A DNA stretch of 64,000 nt from Phreatobacter sp. (GCF_027532945.1 NZ_JAPZTZ010000014.1:207776-271775), one strand, 5' to 3'. Counted from the stretch's first letter, positions 49,954-59,088 are shown. Made by a program: numbers and translations. Notes: generated by a model not told the origin, from the letters alone.

Positions 49954-50613
49954 TCACGCCGCGCGGCCGAGCACCCTCAGGAGGTCGCGGCGTACCGCCT
50001 CGATATGGTGGACGAGGAAGCGGCCGGCCTCGGCGAAGGCACCCGCGCGGCACAGGCGGATGAGCTCGGCATGTTCCAGCTCGGCAACCCCCATGGCCTC
50101 GGTGTTGGAGAGCTGGACCCGCGTGTAGCGGTCGCTGGTCTGCAGCAGCGCCACGACGATGGATTGCGTGCGCGGCTGGTTCGCCTTGGCATAGAGCGCG
50201 AGGTGGAACTCGGCGTTGATGGCGCCCCATTGGGCGACGTCCCCCGCCGCGATCGCCGCCTCGAAGCGGCCCTGGATGGCGTCGAGACCGGCCAGATCCG
50301 AGTCCTCGAAGCGCGGCGCCGAACTCGCCAGCATGCGCGGCTCGAGCAGGGCGCGCAGGTCGAAGACGTCGTTGACCTCCTCCAGCGACAGTTCCGAGAC
50401 GATGGCGCCCTTGTGCGGGACGATTCGCACGAAGCCCTCGGCCTCCAGCTGGAACAGCGCCTCACGCACCGGGATGCGGCTGACGCCATAGGTCTCGGCC
50501 AGCGCATCCTGCCGCAGCTGTGTGCCGGCGGGATGCGATCCGTCGAGGATCGCCGTCCGCAGCCGGTCGACAATGGCGGCGGAGAGCGTGCGGTGCTTGA
50601 GCGGTGCGGTCAT
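49954..50613 (-). CDS. GntR family regulator (FCD subfamily)
   Basis: 219 residues from ATG 50613. Winged helix with LRTAILDGSHPAGTQLRQDALAETYGVSRIPVREALFQLEAEGFVRIVPHKG, then an FCD ligand domain whose metal His/Asp/Arg pattern is visible (EFHLALYAKAN, HAELIRLCR, HHIEAVRRDL). It is divergent from the TRAP transporter genes, and an inverted repeat at 50746-50761 in the shared region suits FCD-GntR operators. Likely a local regulator of the transport/catabolic genes downstream. Confidence 0.92.
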   Translation of the reverse strand: MTAPLKHRTLSAAIVDRLRTAILDGSHPAGTQLRQDALAETYGVSRIPVREALFQLEAEGFVRIVPHKGAIVSELSLEEVNDVFDLRALLEPRMLASSAPRFEDSDLAGLDAIQGRFEAAIAAGDVAQWGAINAEFHLALYAKANQPRTQSIVVALLQTSDRYTRVQLSNTEAMGVAELEHAELIRLCRAGAFAEAGRFLVHHIEAVRRDLLRVLGRAA

Positions 50614-50745
50614 GCGTGTCTCGTTCCAGCCCGACTGAGCGGGCCATGATTGCAGGCACTCATCCACCCGCGGAAGGGTTGTAGCATCCCTTTCCACGCA
50701 TGGCCGTCTGGGGATGAGAAAACTCTCGCAACCCCGTTGACTCAC

Positions 50746-50761
50746 AGATTGTATAAAATCT
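50746..50761. promoter_or_regulatory. candidate operator of the GntR/FCD regulator
   Basis: Inverted repeat AGATT-GTATAA-AATCT in the divergent region between the regulator and the TRAP genes, 50 nt before the TRAP start. The ATTGTATAA core is close to the ATTGTATACAAT type of operator known for FCD regulators. Confidence 0.5.
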
Positions 50762-50810
50762 ACGGTGAGAAAAATCCAGAGCCAAGCGCGTGTCGGGGGA
50801 CGGCGCAATC

Positions 50811-51434
50811 ATGAACGAGACAATGACCACGGAACGGCCGCGGACCGCGGCGGCGACCGCGATCCAGGCGCTGTCCGCCGGCCTGCTCTCCATCGAGCGC
50901 ATCGCCATCATGGGACTGATGTTCCTGCTCGCCGGCCTGATCCTGCTCAACGTGGTCACCCGCTATTCCGGCATGCCGATCTACTGGATCGACGAGTCGG
51001 CGGTGTACTCGGTGGTCTGGCTCACCTTCATCGGCGCCTCGGCCATGACGCGCCTGAGGCTCGACTTCGCCGTGACGATGCTGACCGAGCGCCTGTCCGA
51101 CCGGGCGCAGAAGATCGCCAAGGTCACGGCCACCGGCCTCGTGGTGATCTTCGGCCTCGCCCTCGGAGTGATGTGCTGGCTGTGGATGGACCCGGTCGGC
51201 CTTGCAAGGTCCGGCTTCGACGCCCGCGAATTCGCCGGCCAGACCTTCAACTTCCTCTACACCGAGCGCACCCAGACGCTGAACTGGCCGACCTGGGTCC
51301 TCTACCTGATCCTGCCGCTCTTCGCCGTCACCATGACGGTCCATGGCCTCGCCAATCTCGTCGAGGACATGGGGCTGGCGCCGCGCGCACCGCTCAGGGG
51401 CTTCGTCCTCTCCGACGTCGACGGGGTGAACTGA
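50811..51434 (+). CDS. TRAP transporter small permease (DctQ type)
   Basis: 207 residues from ATG 50811; four hydrophobic segments (about 33-55, 68-86, 107-130, 160-182). It carries the NVVTRYSG / WIDESAVYSVVWLTFIGASAMTR signature of DctQ, the four-helix subunit that pairs with the large permease. It overlaps the DctM gene by one base (TGATG at 51432-51436). Confidence 0.94.
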   Translation: MNETMTTERPRTAAATAIQALSAGLLSIERIAIMGLMFLLAGLILLNVVTRYSGMPIYWIDESAVYSVVWLTFIGASAMTRLRLDFAVTMLTERLSDRAQKIAKVTATGLVVIFGLALGVMCWLWMDPVGLARSGFDAREFAGQTFNFLYTERTQTLNWPTWVLYLILPLFAVTMTVHGLANLVEDMGLAPRAPLRGFVLSDVDGVN

Positions 51435-52699
51435 TGCTCACCACCGCCGCCTTCGTCGCCATCATGCTGGTCGGCGTGCCGATCGGCCTCTGCCTCTGCC
51501 TTGCCGGCATCGTCTACATCTGGGCCTCCGGCAATCCGCTGCTGTTCCAGTCCTATCCGTTGCAGATGTTCGGCGGCGTCGACAGCTACGGCCTCATCGC
51601 CATCCCGCTCTTCATCCTGATCGGCGAGATCATGAATGGCGGCGGCATCACCCGGCGCATCGTCGAGCTCTCCATGGCCTTTGTCGGTTCGGTGCGCGGC
51701 GGCCTCGCCTATGTGAACATCCTCGCCAACATGTTCGTCTCCTCGATCCTGGGATCGGCCACCGCGCAGGTGGCGATCATGGCCCAGATCATGGTCCCGG
51801 AGATGGAGAAGCAGGGCTACGACAAGACCTTCGCCGCCGGCCTCACGGCTTACGGCGGTATGCTCGGCCCCATCATCCCGCCCTCGGTGATGTTCGTCGT
51901 CTATTCGGTGCTGGCGCAGGTCTCGGTCTCCGACATGCTGATCGCCGGCATCATCCCCGGCGTGCTGCTCACCGGCCTGTTCTTCATCTGCATCGCCATC
52001 ATGGGGGTGAAGTACAACTACCCCCGCGCGCCGAAGCAGACGCTGCGCGAGCGCTTCGCCACCGTCTTGGCGGCCGGCCCGACGCTCGCCATCCCGCTCG
52101 TCATCGTCGGCTCGATCCTCTCGGGCCTTGCCAATGCCACGGAGTCGGCTGCCGTCGGCACGGTCGCAGCCGCCCTCGTCGGCCGCTACTGGACCAAGGA
52201 ATTCTCCTTCTCGCGGCTGCCCGAGATGATGCTGCGCGCCGGCATCTATTCGGCCGTCGTGCTCTTCCTCGTCGCCGCCGCGGCGGTGTTCTCCTGGATC
52301 CTCATCTACGGGAAGGTGCCGCAGGAGACCGCCGCCTGGATCCAGACCGTCGCCAAGGACCCGGTCTCCTTCATGCTGCTGACCAATGTCATCCTGCTGG
52401 TCATCGGCACGGTGATCGACGGCATTCCCGGCCTGATCATGACCGTGCCGATCCTGCTGCCCATCGCCACCGAGATCTACGGCATCGACCCCCGCCATTT
52501 CGGCGTGGTGGTGGTCATCAACCTCGTCCTCGGACTGCTCTCGCCGCCCGTGGGCCTCTGCTTCTTCGTCGCCGCCGCCGTCACCGGGGCAAAGCCGGGG
52601 AAGATGTTCCTCGTCACCATGCCCTTCTTCGGCGTGAGCTGCATCCTGCTGGTTCTGCTCTCGCTCTATCCCTTCCTCTCCCTCGCCCTCGTGAAGTGA
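51434..52699 (+). CDS. TRAP transporter large permease (DctM type)
   Basis: 421 residues with about twelve hydrophobic segments and DctM landmarks (PLFILIGEIMNGGGITRRIVELSMAFVGSVRGGLAYVNILANMFVSSILGSATAQVA, GGMLGPIIPPSVMFVVYSVLA, NATESAAVGTVAAALVG). ATG 51434 overlaps the end of dctQ. The long upstream in-frame extension is the shadow of dctQ. Sodium-driven uptake subunit. Confidence 0.95.
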   Translation: MLTTAAFVAIMLVGVPIGLCLCLAGIVYIWASGNPLLFQSYPLQMFGGVDSYGLIAIPLFILIGEIMNGGGITRRIVELSMAFVGSVRGGLAYVNILANMFVSSILGSATAQVAIMAQIMVPEMEKQGYDKTFAAGLTAYGGMLGPIIPPSVMFVVYSVLAQVSVSDMLIAGIIPGVLLTGLFFICIAIMGVKYNYPRAPKQTLRERFATVLAAGPTLAIPLVIVGSILSGLANATESAAVGTVAAALVGRYWTKEFSFSRLPEMMLRAGIYSAVVLFLVAAAAVFSWILIYGKVPQETAAWIQTVAKDPVSFMLLTNVILLVIGTVIDGIPGLIMTVPILLPIATEIYGIDPRHFGVVVVINLVLGLLSPPVGLCFFVAAAVTGAKPGKMFLVTMPFFGVSCILLVLLSLYPFLSLALVK

Positions 52700-52719
52700 C
52701 CCTCGAAAGGAGCCTGCCG

Positions 52720-53703
52720 ATGACCCTGTCCCGTCGCCATCTCATCGCCGCCGGCGCCAGCCTGCCGCTGGCAGCCCCGTCGCTCGCCCTTGCCCAGGCG
52801 AAGGAATTCCGCCTCGGCATCCTCACCCCCAACGGCCATCCCTGGAACCGGGCCGCGGTGAAGGTGGGCGAGGACCTGAAGGCCGCCACCAACGGCCGCC
52901 TGACGCTGACCGTCTTCCATTCCGGCCAGCTCGGCAACGAGGCGGCCATGCTGCAACAGATGCAGTCGGGCGCCCTCGACATGGGCTGGATCATGGCCGC
53001 CGAGCTTGGCTCGCGCGTACCGACCATCGCCGCCATCACGGCTCCCTATGTGGTCGACTCGACCCCGAAGATCGCCAAGCTGGTCCGCGATCCTGTCGCC
53101 ATGAAGCTGTTCGACGTGCTGCCGCGCGAGACCGGCACGATCGGCCTTGCCTGGGGCATCACCGGCATGCGCGCCGTCTTCGCGGCGAAGGACATTTCCA
53201 AGGTCGCCGATATCCGCGGCATGAAGCTGCGCATCAACCCGACCCCGGTCTATCGCGACTTCTACCAGCTGCTCGGCGCCGCGCCGACGCCGATCCCGAC
53301 CCCGCAGGTCTTCGACGCCATGACCAACGGCCAGGTCGATGGCCTCGAGGCCGATCTCGAGTTCTCCTGGAACCAGCGCTTCGACAAGGTCTCCAAGTCG
53401 ATCCTGCAGATGAACGCCGTCTTCATGCCGGTCATCGCCCTCGTCTCCGGCCGCGTCTGGCAGACCGTGCCTGCCGCCGACCGCGAGCTGATCACCCGGA
53501 CCGTCAAGGCCGCCCTCGACCAGCAGATCGACGAACTCGCCGGCAACGAGCCGAAGCTCGTCGAGCAGTTCAAGGCGACCGGCATCCCCTTCCGCAATGC
53601 CGACCCGAAGGAGGCGGAGGCGGTGGTGGCCGAGTTCGACAAGATCTGGCTGCCCAAGGCCCCGATCCTGGCCGACCTGCGCAAGGCCGGCGCGGCGCTC
53701 TAA
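52720..53703 (+). CDS. TRAP transporter substrate-binding protein (DctP type)
   Basis: 327 residues from ATG 52720, GAAAGGAG before it. Twin-arginine-like signal (LSRRHLIAAGASLPL ... LALA) cut near residue 26. DctP fold features: LTLTVFHSGQLGNEAAMLQQMQSGALDMGW, ADIRGMKLRINPTPVYRDFYQLLGAAPTPIPTPQVFDAMTNGQVDGLEADL with the carboxylate-binding Arg in KLRI. The order Q-M-P is canonical. The substrate is probably an organic or amino acid, here perhaps hydroxyproline by context. Confidence 0.94.
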   Translation: MTLSRRHLIAAGASLPLAAPSLALAQAKEFRLGILTPNGHPWNRAAVKVGEDLKAATNGRLTLTVFHSGQLGNEAAMLQQMQSGALDMGWIMAAELGSRVPTIAAITAPYVVDSTPKIAKLVRDPVAMKLFDVLPRETGTIGLAWGITGMRAVFAAKDISKVADIRGMKLRINPTPVYRDFYQLLGAAPTPIPTPQVFDAMTNGQVDGLEADLEFSWNQRFDKVSKSILQMNAVFMPVIALVSGRVWQTVPAADRELITRTVKAALDQQIDELAGNEPKLVEQFKATGIPFRNADPKEAEAVVAEFDKIWLPKAPILADLRKAGAAL

Positions 53704-53720
53704 GCGACCGAAACACCATC

Positions 53721-53751
53721 CGTCATCCCCGGTCTCGCTCCGGGGATGACG
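53721..53751. repeat. REP-like hairpin
   Basis: CGTCATCCCCGG / CCGGGGATGACG with a 7-nt loop, perfect over 12 bp, between the binding-protein gene and the DapA-family gene. GTCATCCCCGG hairpins recur between genes in many alphaproteobacteria. Confidence 0.7.
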
Positions 53752-53853
53752 ATGCGGATGCGCCGGCTCACCGTCCGACACCCACCGCGTATCCGCGCTG
53801 ATTTCCCAGCGCTGGCCACGGGCCCGCGCCACGACATTATTGGAGAAAACCCC

Positions 53854-54783
53854 ATGGCAGCCCGCATTTCCTGGGAAGGCGTCTTCCCGGCCGTTACCAC
53901 CCAGTTCCACGATGACCTGTCGCTCGACATCGACGCCACCGCCAAGGTCATGGACAACCTGATCCGCGACGGCGTCTCTGGCCTCATCATCTGCGGCTCG
54001 GTGGGCGAGAACACCTCGCTCCAGCGCTCCGAGAAGATCCAGATCATGGAGGCCGCGAAGGCGGTCGCGAAGGGCCGCGTGCCGGTGCTCTGCGGCATCG
54101 CCGAGTTCACCACCGCCTTCGCGGTGGAGACGGCGAAGGAAGCCGCCCGCGTCGGCATCGACGGCATCATGGTCATGCCGGCACTGGTCTATTCGTCCAA
54201 GCCGCACGAGACCGCCGCGCATTTCCGCGCCGTCGCCAAGGCCACCGACCTGCCGGTGATGCTCTACAACAACCCGCCGATCTACAAGAACGACGTCACT
54301 CCCGACATTCTCGTCTCGCTCGCCGATGTCGACACCGTCGTCTGCTTCAAGGATTCGTCCGGCGACACCCGCCGCTTCATCGACACCCGCAACATGGTCG
54401 GTGACCGCTTCGTGCTCTTCGCCGGCCTCGACGACGTCATCGTCGAAAGCGTCGCCATGGGCGCGGTCGGCTGGGTCTCCGGCATGTCCAACGCCTTCCC
54501 GCGCGAGGGCGAGACGCTGTTCCGCCTCGCCCGGGCCGGCCGCTTCGCCGAGGCCATGCCGCTCTACGAATGGTTCATGCCGCTCCTGCACCTCGATGCC
54601 CGCCCGGACCTCGTCCAGTGCATCAAGCTCTGCGAGCACATCATGGGCCGCGGCACCGCCCTGACCCGTCCGCCGCGCCTCGCGCTGCTGCCGCAGGAAA
54701 AGGCCGAGGTCGAGGCGATGATGGCCAAGGCGCTGGCCAACCGCCCCCTGCTGCCCGGCGTCGGCCTGCCCGCCGCGGCCTGA
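53854..54783 (+). CDS. dihydrodipicolinate synthase family protein, possible pyrroline-4-hydroxy-2-carboxylate deaminase
   Basis: 309 residues from ATG 53854 (TGGAG upstream). Class I aldolase-type barrel with Schiff-base Lys166 (VVCFKDSSGD), Tyr138 in LPVMLYNNPP, and GSVGENTSL. It is not the lysine-pathway DapA by context: it follows a TRAP transporter and is in a group with a hydroxyproline-2-epimerase gene. The DHDPS-family member in hydroxyproline breakdown is the deaminase that converts pyrroline-4-hydroxy-2-carboxylate to 2-oxoglutarate semialdehyde. This is inference from neighbours. Confidence 0.85.
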   Translation: MAARISWEGVFPAVTTQFHDDLSLDIDATAKVMDNLIRDGVSGLIICGSVGENTSLQRSEKIQIMEAAKAVAKGRVPVLCGIAEFTTAFAVETAKEAARVGIDGIMVMPALVYSSKPHETAAHFRAVAKATDLPVMLYNNPPIYKNDVTPDILVSLADVDTVVCFKDSSGDTRRFIDTRNMVGDRFVLFAGLDDVIVESVAMGAVGWVSGMSNAFPREGETLFRLARAGRFAEAMPLYEWFMPLLHLDARPDLVQCIKLCEHIMGRGTALTRPPRLALLPQEKAEVEAMMAKALANRPLLPGVGLPAAA

Positions 54784-54796
54784 AACAATCTGCGAC

Positions 54797-54819
54797 CCCG
54801 GCGCGCCAAGCGCGCCGGG
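54797..54819. terminator. hairpin after the DapA-family gene
   Basis: Perfect 9-bp stem CCCGGCGCG / CGCGCCGGG, loop CCAAG, 13 nt after the stop. There is no T run, so function is uncertain. Confidence 0.5.
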
Positions 54820-54882
54820 CACACGCAGAGTAACGCGTTATTAGGTTGCATGATGTCTGCTTGCCTTGTTACCGAGGCGTGC

Positions 54883-56067
54883 ATGACCAAGACAGCTCAG
54901 CTCCACGGCGAACCACAATGGTGGCTGACGCGCTGGCTGGCCGGCACCGGTCAGAGCGTCCCCGATGACGTGCGCGCCCGCCTGCAGGCCATGCTCTTCG
55001 GCAACCTGCCCATCTTCCTCGGCGGCGCCGCCAGCACCACCGGCGTCGCCGTCCTCGTGGCGCTGTTCTTCCCCTCCCCCGCCATCCTCGCCTGGTGCGC
55101 CGTCGAGATCGCCATCAACCTCGCCCGGCTCGCGGTGATGGTCCACGCCCACGGCGCGATGGCGCGGGGCCGCGCCCCGCTGATCGACCTCAACATCCTG
55201 CTCGCCGTCGCCTGGGGCTTCTCGACCGGCCTCGGCGCGGGCCTCAGCCTGATCTCCGGCAACTGGGCGGTCGCCATCGTGGTCTGCATCTCCGCCGCCG
55301 GCATGGTGGGCGGCATGTGCTTCCGTTACGTCTGCGCCCCGCGTCTCGCCTCGGCCGTCATCGGCGGCGCCCTCATTCCGGCGACCATCGGCGCCCTCGC
55401 ATCCGGCAATCCGATCCTGCTGATCTCGGCGGTGCAGGCACCCGCCCTGCTCGTCGCCATGACCATGGCGGCCTTCCAGCTCCACCGCACCCTGCTCGCC
55501 AGCATGATGGCCGAGCGCGAGCACCGCCACCGCTCCCGCCATGACCCGCTCACCGGCCTGCCGAACCGTCTTGGCATCCTCGGCGACGCCGAGCGGCGCA
55601 TTGCTGCCGCTGGCCCTGACCGGCCTCTCGCCCTCCTCTATCTCGATCTCGACGGCTTCAAGCTGGTCAATGACGGCCACGGCCACATGGCCGGCGACCA
55701 GGTGCTCACCGCCGTGGCGGCCCGGCTGCAGCAGGCCCTCGCGGCGGACGAGGCGATTGGGCGCATCGGCGGCGACGAGTTCGTCGTGCTGGCCGGCGGC
55801 GACCGTCTGGCGGCGGAGAAGGCCGCGGAACGCATCGCCGCAGCGCTCGCGCCGCCCTATCCGCTGCCCTCGGGCGCCATCGCCCGCATCGGGGTCAGCA
55901 TCGGCATCGCCCTCCTGCCCGAGGACGGCACCGACATCGACACGCGGCTGGGCCGCGCCGATCTCGCGCTCTATGCGGCCAAGGCGGGCGGAAAGGCGCG
56001 CCATGCCTTCGCCTGCGCGCTTCCCGTCGCGGACGCACCCGAACTGGCGCCCAACGCCGCGGAGTGA
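54883..56067 (+). CDS. multi-pass membrane diguanylate cyclase (GGDEF), copy 1
   Basis: 394 residues; ATG 54883 chosen because GAGG lies 5 nt before it and the product then aligns with copy 2 from residue 1. About six N-terminal hydrophobic segments (about 35-205) form an unrecognised membrane sensor, followed by a GGDEF domain (YLDLDGFKLVNDGHGH, GRIGGDEF). No RxxD I-site precedes the motif. The start of the N-terminal region (QWWLTRWLAG) is matched in copy 2 by RWRLTRWLAE, so the two arose by tandem duplication. Confidence 0.9.
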   Translation: MTKTAQLHGEPQWWLTRWLAGTGQSVPDDVRARLQAMLFGNLPIFLGGAASTTGVAVLVALFFPSPAILAWCAVEIAINLARLAVMVHAHGAMARGRAPLIDLNILLAVAWGFSTGLGAGLSLISGNWAVAIVVCISAAGMVGGMCFRYVCAPRLASAVIGGALIPATIGALASGNPILLISAVQAPALLVAMTMAAFQLHRTLLASMMAEREHRHRSRHDPLTGLPNRLGILGDAERRIAAAGPDRPLALLYLDLDGFKLVNDGHGHMAGDQVLTAVAARLQQALAADEAIGRIGGDEFVVLAGGDRLAAEKAAERIAAALAPPYPLPSGAIARIGVSIGIALLPEDGTDIDTRLGRADLALYAAKAGGKARHAFACALPVADAPELAPNAAE

Positions 56068-56193
56068 CGCCGTGCCCTTGGGGAAGGCCCTCTTTTCGCG
56101 AAAAAGTTGACGCCAAACGGCAGCTTACACCCCAGCCTTTACCACTCGTTCAGCTTGTCACGGCATGTGTCATTCAACCCCTTGGGTGAACGC

Positions 56194-57411
56194 ATGCAGA
56201 TCGACGGTTCCGCTTACACGCTGCCGCGCTGGCGGCTGACGCGCTGGTTGGCCGAGCCGCCACCCGGCACGCCGGAACCCGTGCGGCGACGCCTGATCGC
56301 GACCCTCTATTCAGGCCTGCCCGTCTTCTTCGGCGGAGTCATTGCCACCGTAGTCGGTCCGGCGACCGTGGCGATCTTCCGACCCAGCATCTGGTTCTTC
56401 GCCTGGCTGGTGCTGGAGGTGGTGATCTCCGCGCTCCGCATGGGCCTGCTCGTCCACGGCCTGCGCGCCTCGCGGCGCGGCCGCGGCACCCACACCGACC
56501 TCGTCATCCTCATGTCCGTCGCCTGGGCCGGAGGTCTCGGCTTCGGCTGTTACGCCTCCATCGCCTCCGGCGACTGGATGATCGCCACCATCGCCTGCGT
56601 CCCCGCAGCGGCGATGATGGGAGGCCTGTGCTTCCGCAATTTCGCCGCCCCCCGCATGGTGACGGTGATGATGGCCTTCTCCCTCGGCCCCATGGGCGTT
56701 GCCGCCATCGCCACGGGCGAGCCGATCATGGTGACGGTGGCCTTCCTCGTGCCGCTCTTCCTCATCAGCATGTCGGTCGCGGCCTTCCGCATGAACGCCA
56801 TGTTCGTCGCCGTGCTGGTGGCCGAGATGGAGAACCGCCACCGCGCCTTCCACGACGACCTCACCGGCCTCAGCAACCGCGCCTTCCTGGTCGGGCAGCT
56901 CGACGAGCGGCTGGCGAGGTCGGCCGGCCAGGGCGTCGCGGTCTTCTATCTCGACCTCGACGGCTTCAAGGCCGTCAATGACAGCCATGGCCACGCCACG
57001 GGTGACCGGCTGCTACAACTGGTGGCCGACCGCATCAACGCTGCGGTTCGCGCCGGCGACATCACCGCCCGGCTGGGCGGCGACGAATTCTGCGTGGTCG
57101 CCGACCGGCTCGGACACGAGGAGGCCCTGGCGCTGGGCCAGCGGCTCTCCGACAAGATCACCCGCGTCTACGAGATCGACGGCAAGGCCTGCCCCATCGG
57201 GGTCAGTATCGGCATCGCGCTGGCCCCCCGCCACGGCGACCGGTCCGGTGCCCTTCTCGCTGCCGCCGACGGCGCGCTCTATGTCGCCAAGGGCCGCCGC
57301 GTCTGTTCAGTGGTGATGGCCGATGGCGCCATCGATGCGCCGCCGATCGCGCCGGTCGATCCGGAGGCGGCGGGAGCCTTGCCGCAGCCGCAGCCCGTCC
57401 CGTCCCCTTAA
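56194..57411 (+). CDS. multi-pass membrane diguanylate cyclase (GGDEF), copy 2
   Basis: 405 residues from ATG 56194 (GGGTGA before it). Same architecture as the gene before: about six membrane segments (30-205) and GGDEF (YLDLDGFKAVNDSHGH, ARLGGDEF). Unlike copy 1 it keeps the I-site RAGD five residues before GGDEF, so it should show c-di-GMP feedback inhibition. The gene is followed 66 nt later by the hydroxyproline epimerase gene. Confidence 0.92.
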   Translation: MQIDGSAYTLPRWRLTRWLAEPPPGTPEPVRRRLIATLYSGLPVFFGGVIATVVGPATVAIFRPSIWFFAWLVLEVVISALRMGLLVHGLRASRRGRGTHTDLVILMSVAWAGGLGFGCYASIASGDWMIATIACVPAAAMMGGLCFRNFAAPRMVTVMMAFSLGPMGVAAIATGEPIMVTVAFLVPLFLISMSVAAFRMNAMFVAVLVAEMENRHRAFHDDLTGLSNRAFLVGQLDERLARSAGQGVAVFYLDLDGFKAVNDSHGHATGDRLLQLVADRINAAVRAGDITARLGGDEFCVVADRLGHEEALALGQRLSDKITRVYEIDGKACPIGVSIGIALAPRHGDRSGALLAAADGALYVAKGRRVCSVVMADGAIDAPPIAPVDPEAAGALPQPQPVPSP

Positions 57412-57477
57412 GGCGGTTGCGCCCTCGGCAGCGCCATCCCATAGCTGGAGCGACGACGACGCTCTGGGAACCGGCCG

Positions 57478-58485
57478 ATGGCGCGCACCACCTTCACCTG
57501 CATTGATGGCCATACCTGCGGCAATCCCGTCCGGGTCGTCACCGGCGGCTCGATCCCGCAGCTCACCGGCGACACCATGTTCGACCGGCGGCAGGACTTC
57601 CTCGCCCGCTTCGACTGGATCCGCACCAGCCTGATGTTCGAGCCGCGGGGCCACGACATGATGTCGGGCTCCATCCTCTATCCGCCGACCCGGCCCGACT
57701 GCGACGTCGGCATCCTCTTCATCGAGACCTCGGGCTGCCTGCCCATGTGCGGCCACGGGACGATCGGCACGGTGACGACGATCATCGAGCACGGCCTCGT
57801 CACCCCGCGTGAGGCCGGGCTCCTCCGGCTCGACACGCCCGCCGGCCTCGTCGAGGCGCGCTATGTCCAGAACGGACCCTATGTGGAGAGCGTCCGCATC
57901 ACCAACGTGCCGTCCTTCCTGCTCGGGCGCGGCTATGAGGTGGATGTGGAGGGGCTCGGAACGCTCACAGTGGACGTGGCCTATGGCGGCAACTTCTACG
58001 CCATCGTCGAGCCGCAACCGGGCTATGCCGACCTCGACGACCTCCAGCCCTCCGAGGTGATCCGCTTCTCGGCCCTGCTGCGCAAGGCGTTCAACGCCCG
58101 CCACGCCATCGTCCATCCGGAGAATGCGGCGCTGAACCGGCTCACCCACGTGCTGTGGACCGGCGCGCCGCGGCACGGCGGCACGGCCCGCAACGCCGTC
58201 TTCTATGGTGACAAGGCCATCGACCGCTCGCCCTGCGGCACCGGCACTTCGGCGCGCATGGCCCAGCTCGCCGCAACAGGCCGGCTCTCCGAGGGCGAGC
58301 CCTTCGTCCACGAGAGCATCATCGGCTCAAAGTTCGTCGGCCGGATCGAGGGCCGGGTGAAGGTCGGCGGGCTCGACGCCATCATCCCCTCCATCGAGGG
58401 CTGGGCGCGCGTCACCGGCATCAACACGATCTTCGTCGACGACCGGGACCCCTATTGGCAGGGCTTCCAGGTGGCGGACCGCTAG
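57478..58485 (+). CDS. 4-hydroxyproline 2-epimerase (proline racemase family)
   Basis: 335 residues. The two catalytic cysteines are both present, Cys91 in LPMCGHGTIG and Cys253 in DRSPCGTGTSARMA. The presence of both distinguishes racemase/epimerase from the dehydratase branch, where one is Thr. Other motifs: TCIDGHTCGNPVRVVTGG and KVGGLDAIIPSIEGWARVTG. It interconverts trans-4-hydroxy-L-proline and cis-4-hydroxy-D-proline. Proline racemase activity cannot be excluded, but the neighbouring DapA-family enzyme and transporter favour hydroxyproline. Confidence 0.9.
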   Translation: MARTTFTCIDGHTCGNPVRVVTGGSIPQLTGDTMFDRRQDFLARFDWIRTSLMFEPRGHDMMSGSILYPPTRPDCDVGILFIETSGCLPMCGHGTIGTVTTIIEHGLVTPREAGLLRLDTPAGLVEARYVQNGPYVESVRITNVPSFLLGRGYEVDVEGLGTLTVDVAYGGNFYAIVEPQPGYADLDDLQPSEVIRFSALLRKAFNARHAIVHPENAALNRLTHVLWTGAPRHGGTARNAVFYGDKAIDRSPCGTGTSARMAQLAATGRLSEGEPFVHESIIGSKFVGRIEGRVKVGGLDAIIPSIEGWARVTGINTIFVDDRDPYWQGFQVADR

Positions 58486-58515
58486 GCGCGAGGGTTTCGC
58501 CTTTTCCCGGGCAGC

Positions 58516-58914
58516 TCAGCTGCGCGGCGCAACCACCGGATGGGCCGAGCGGTAGGGCTCGATGCGGACGATGCCCGCCGCCATCAGCGCGACCTTGTCG
58601 GCCGGCGCCATGACCAGCGACCCACCCTCGCCGCGTCCAACCACATAGTGCCAGACCGTCATCTGGCCGTCGGCGGCGATCTTGCGCGCCAGGGCCTCGG
58701 TGGGATTGCTGCCGCCGAGAGCCGCCATCTCCGCCGCCGTCAGGCCGATCACCATCGTGTCGCGCGGGCTGACGACATTGAACAGCGTCACCGCCGCCGG
58801 TGCCGACTGGGCATTGGCCATGGCGGGGACCGCCACGGTTGCGGCGATGAGACCGGCGGCAAAGCCGGCGATGAAGCGGCGGCGGGAGGCGGCTCGCAGG
58901 ATCAGGGTGGTCAT
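58516..58914 (-). CDS. Tat-exported small protein of unknown function
   Basis: 132 residues, ATG 58914. Signal with SRRRFIAGFAAG twin-arginine pattern, cut near ANA-QS (about 36). The mature part is about 95 residues, VTLFNVVSPRDTMVIGLTAAEMAALGG ... MTVWHYVVGRGEGGSLVMAPADKVALMAAGIVRIEPY, with no family recognised. It is divergent from the TonB-dependent receptor gene across about 200 nt. Confidence 0.7.
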   Translation of the reverse strand: MTTLILRAASRRRFIAGFAAGLIAATVAVPAMANAQSAPAAVTLFNVVSPRDTMVIGLTAAEMAALGGSNPTEALARKIAADGQMTVWHYVVGRGEGGSLVMAPADKVALMAAGIVRIEPYRSAHPVVAPRS

Positions 58915-59088
58915 GGGTCAATCTCCGTTGGAGCGCAGGGATGCGCCGCTGTCGGCATCGCTTCTCGCCGCCTCCCATTTCAGGCGCACGGCTCCCGCGG
59001 CCTCCGCCGTTTCAGCGTGGAAAGGTTGAGCGCATGGCGGTCCGTCGCGACCACGCGGTTGACAGCGGCAGCAGCGCAGGAGAAGAAG

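Noticed and set aside
50765..51433. Longer start for the TRAP large permease
   Set aside because: The extension runs through the small-permease gene in another frame and is not hydrophobic; ATG 51434 overlaps its stop.
59059..59064. TTGACA as -35 of the TonB receptor gene
   Set aside because: No -10-like sequence at 16-18 nt; TATGTT is 26 nt away. The promoter is probably elsewhere in the region overlapping the Zur-like box.
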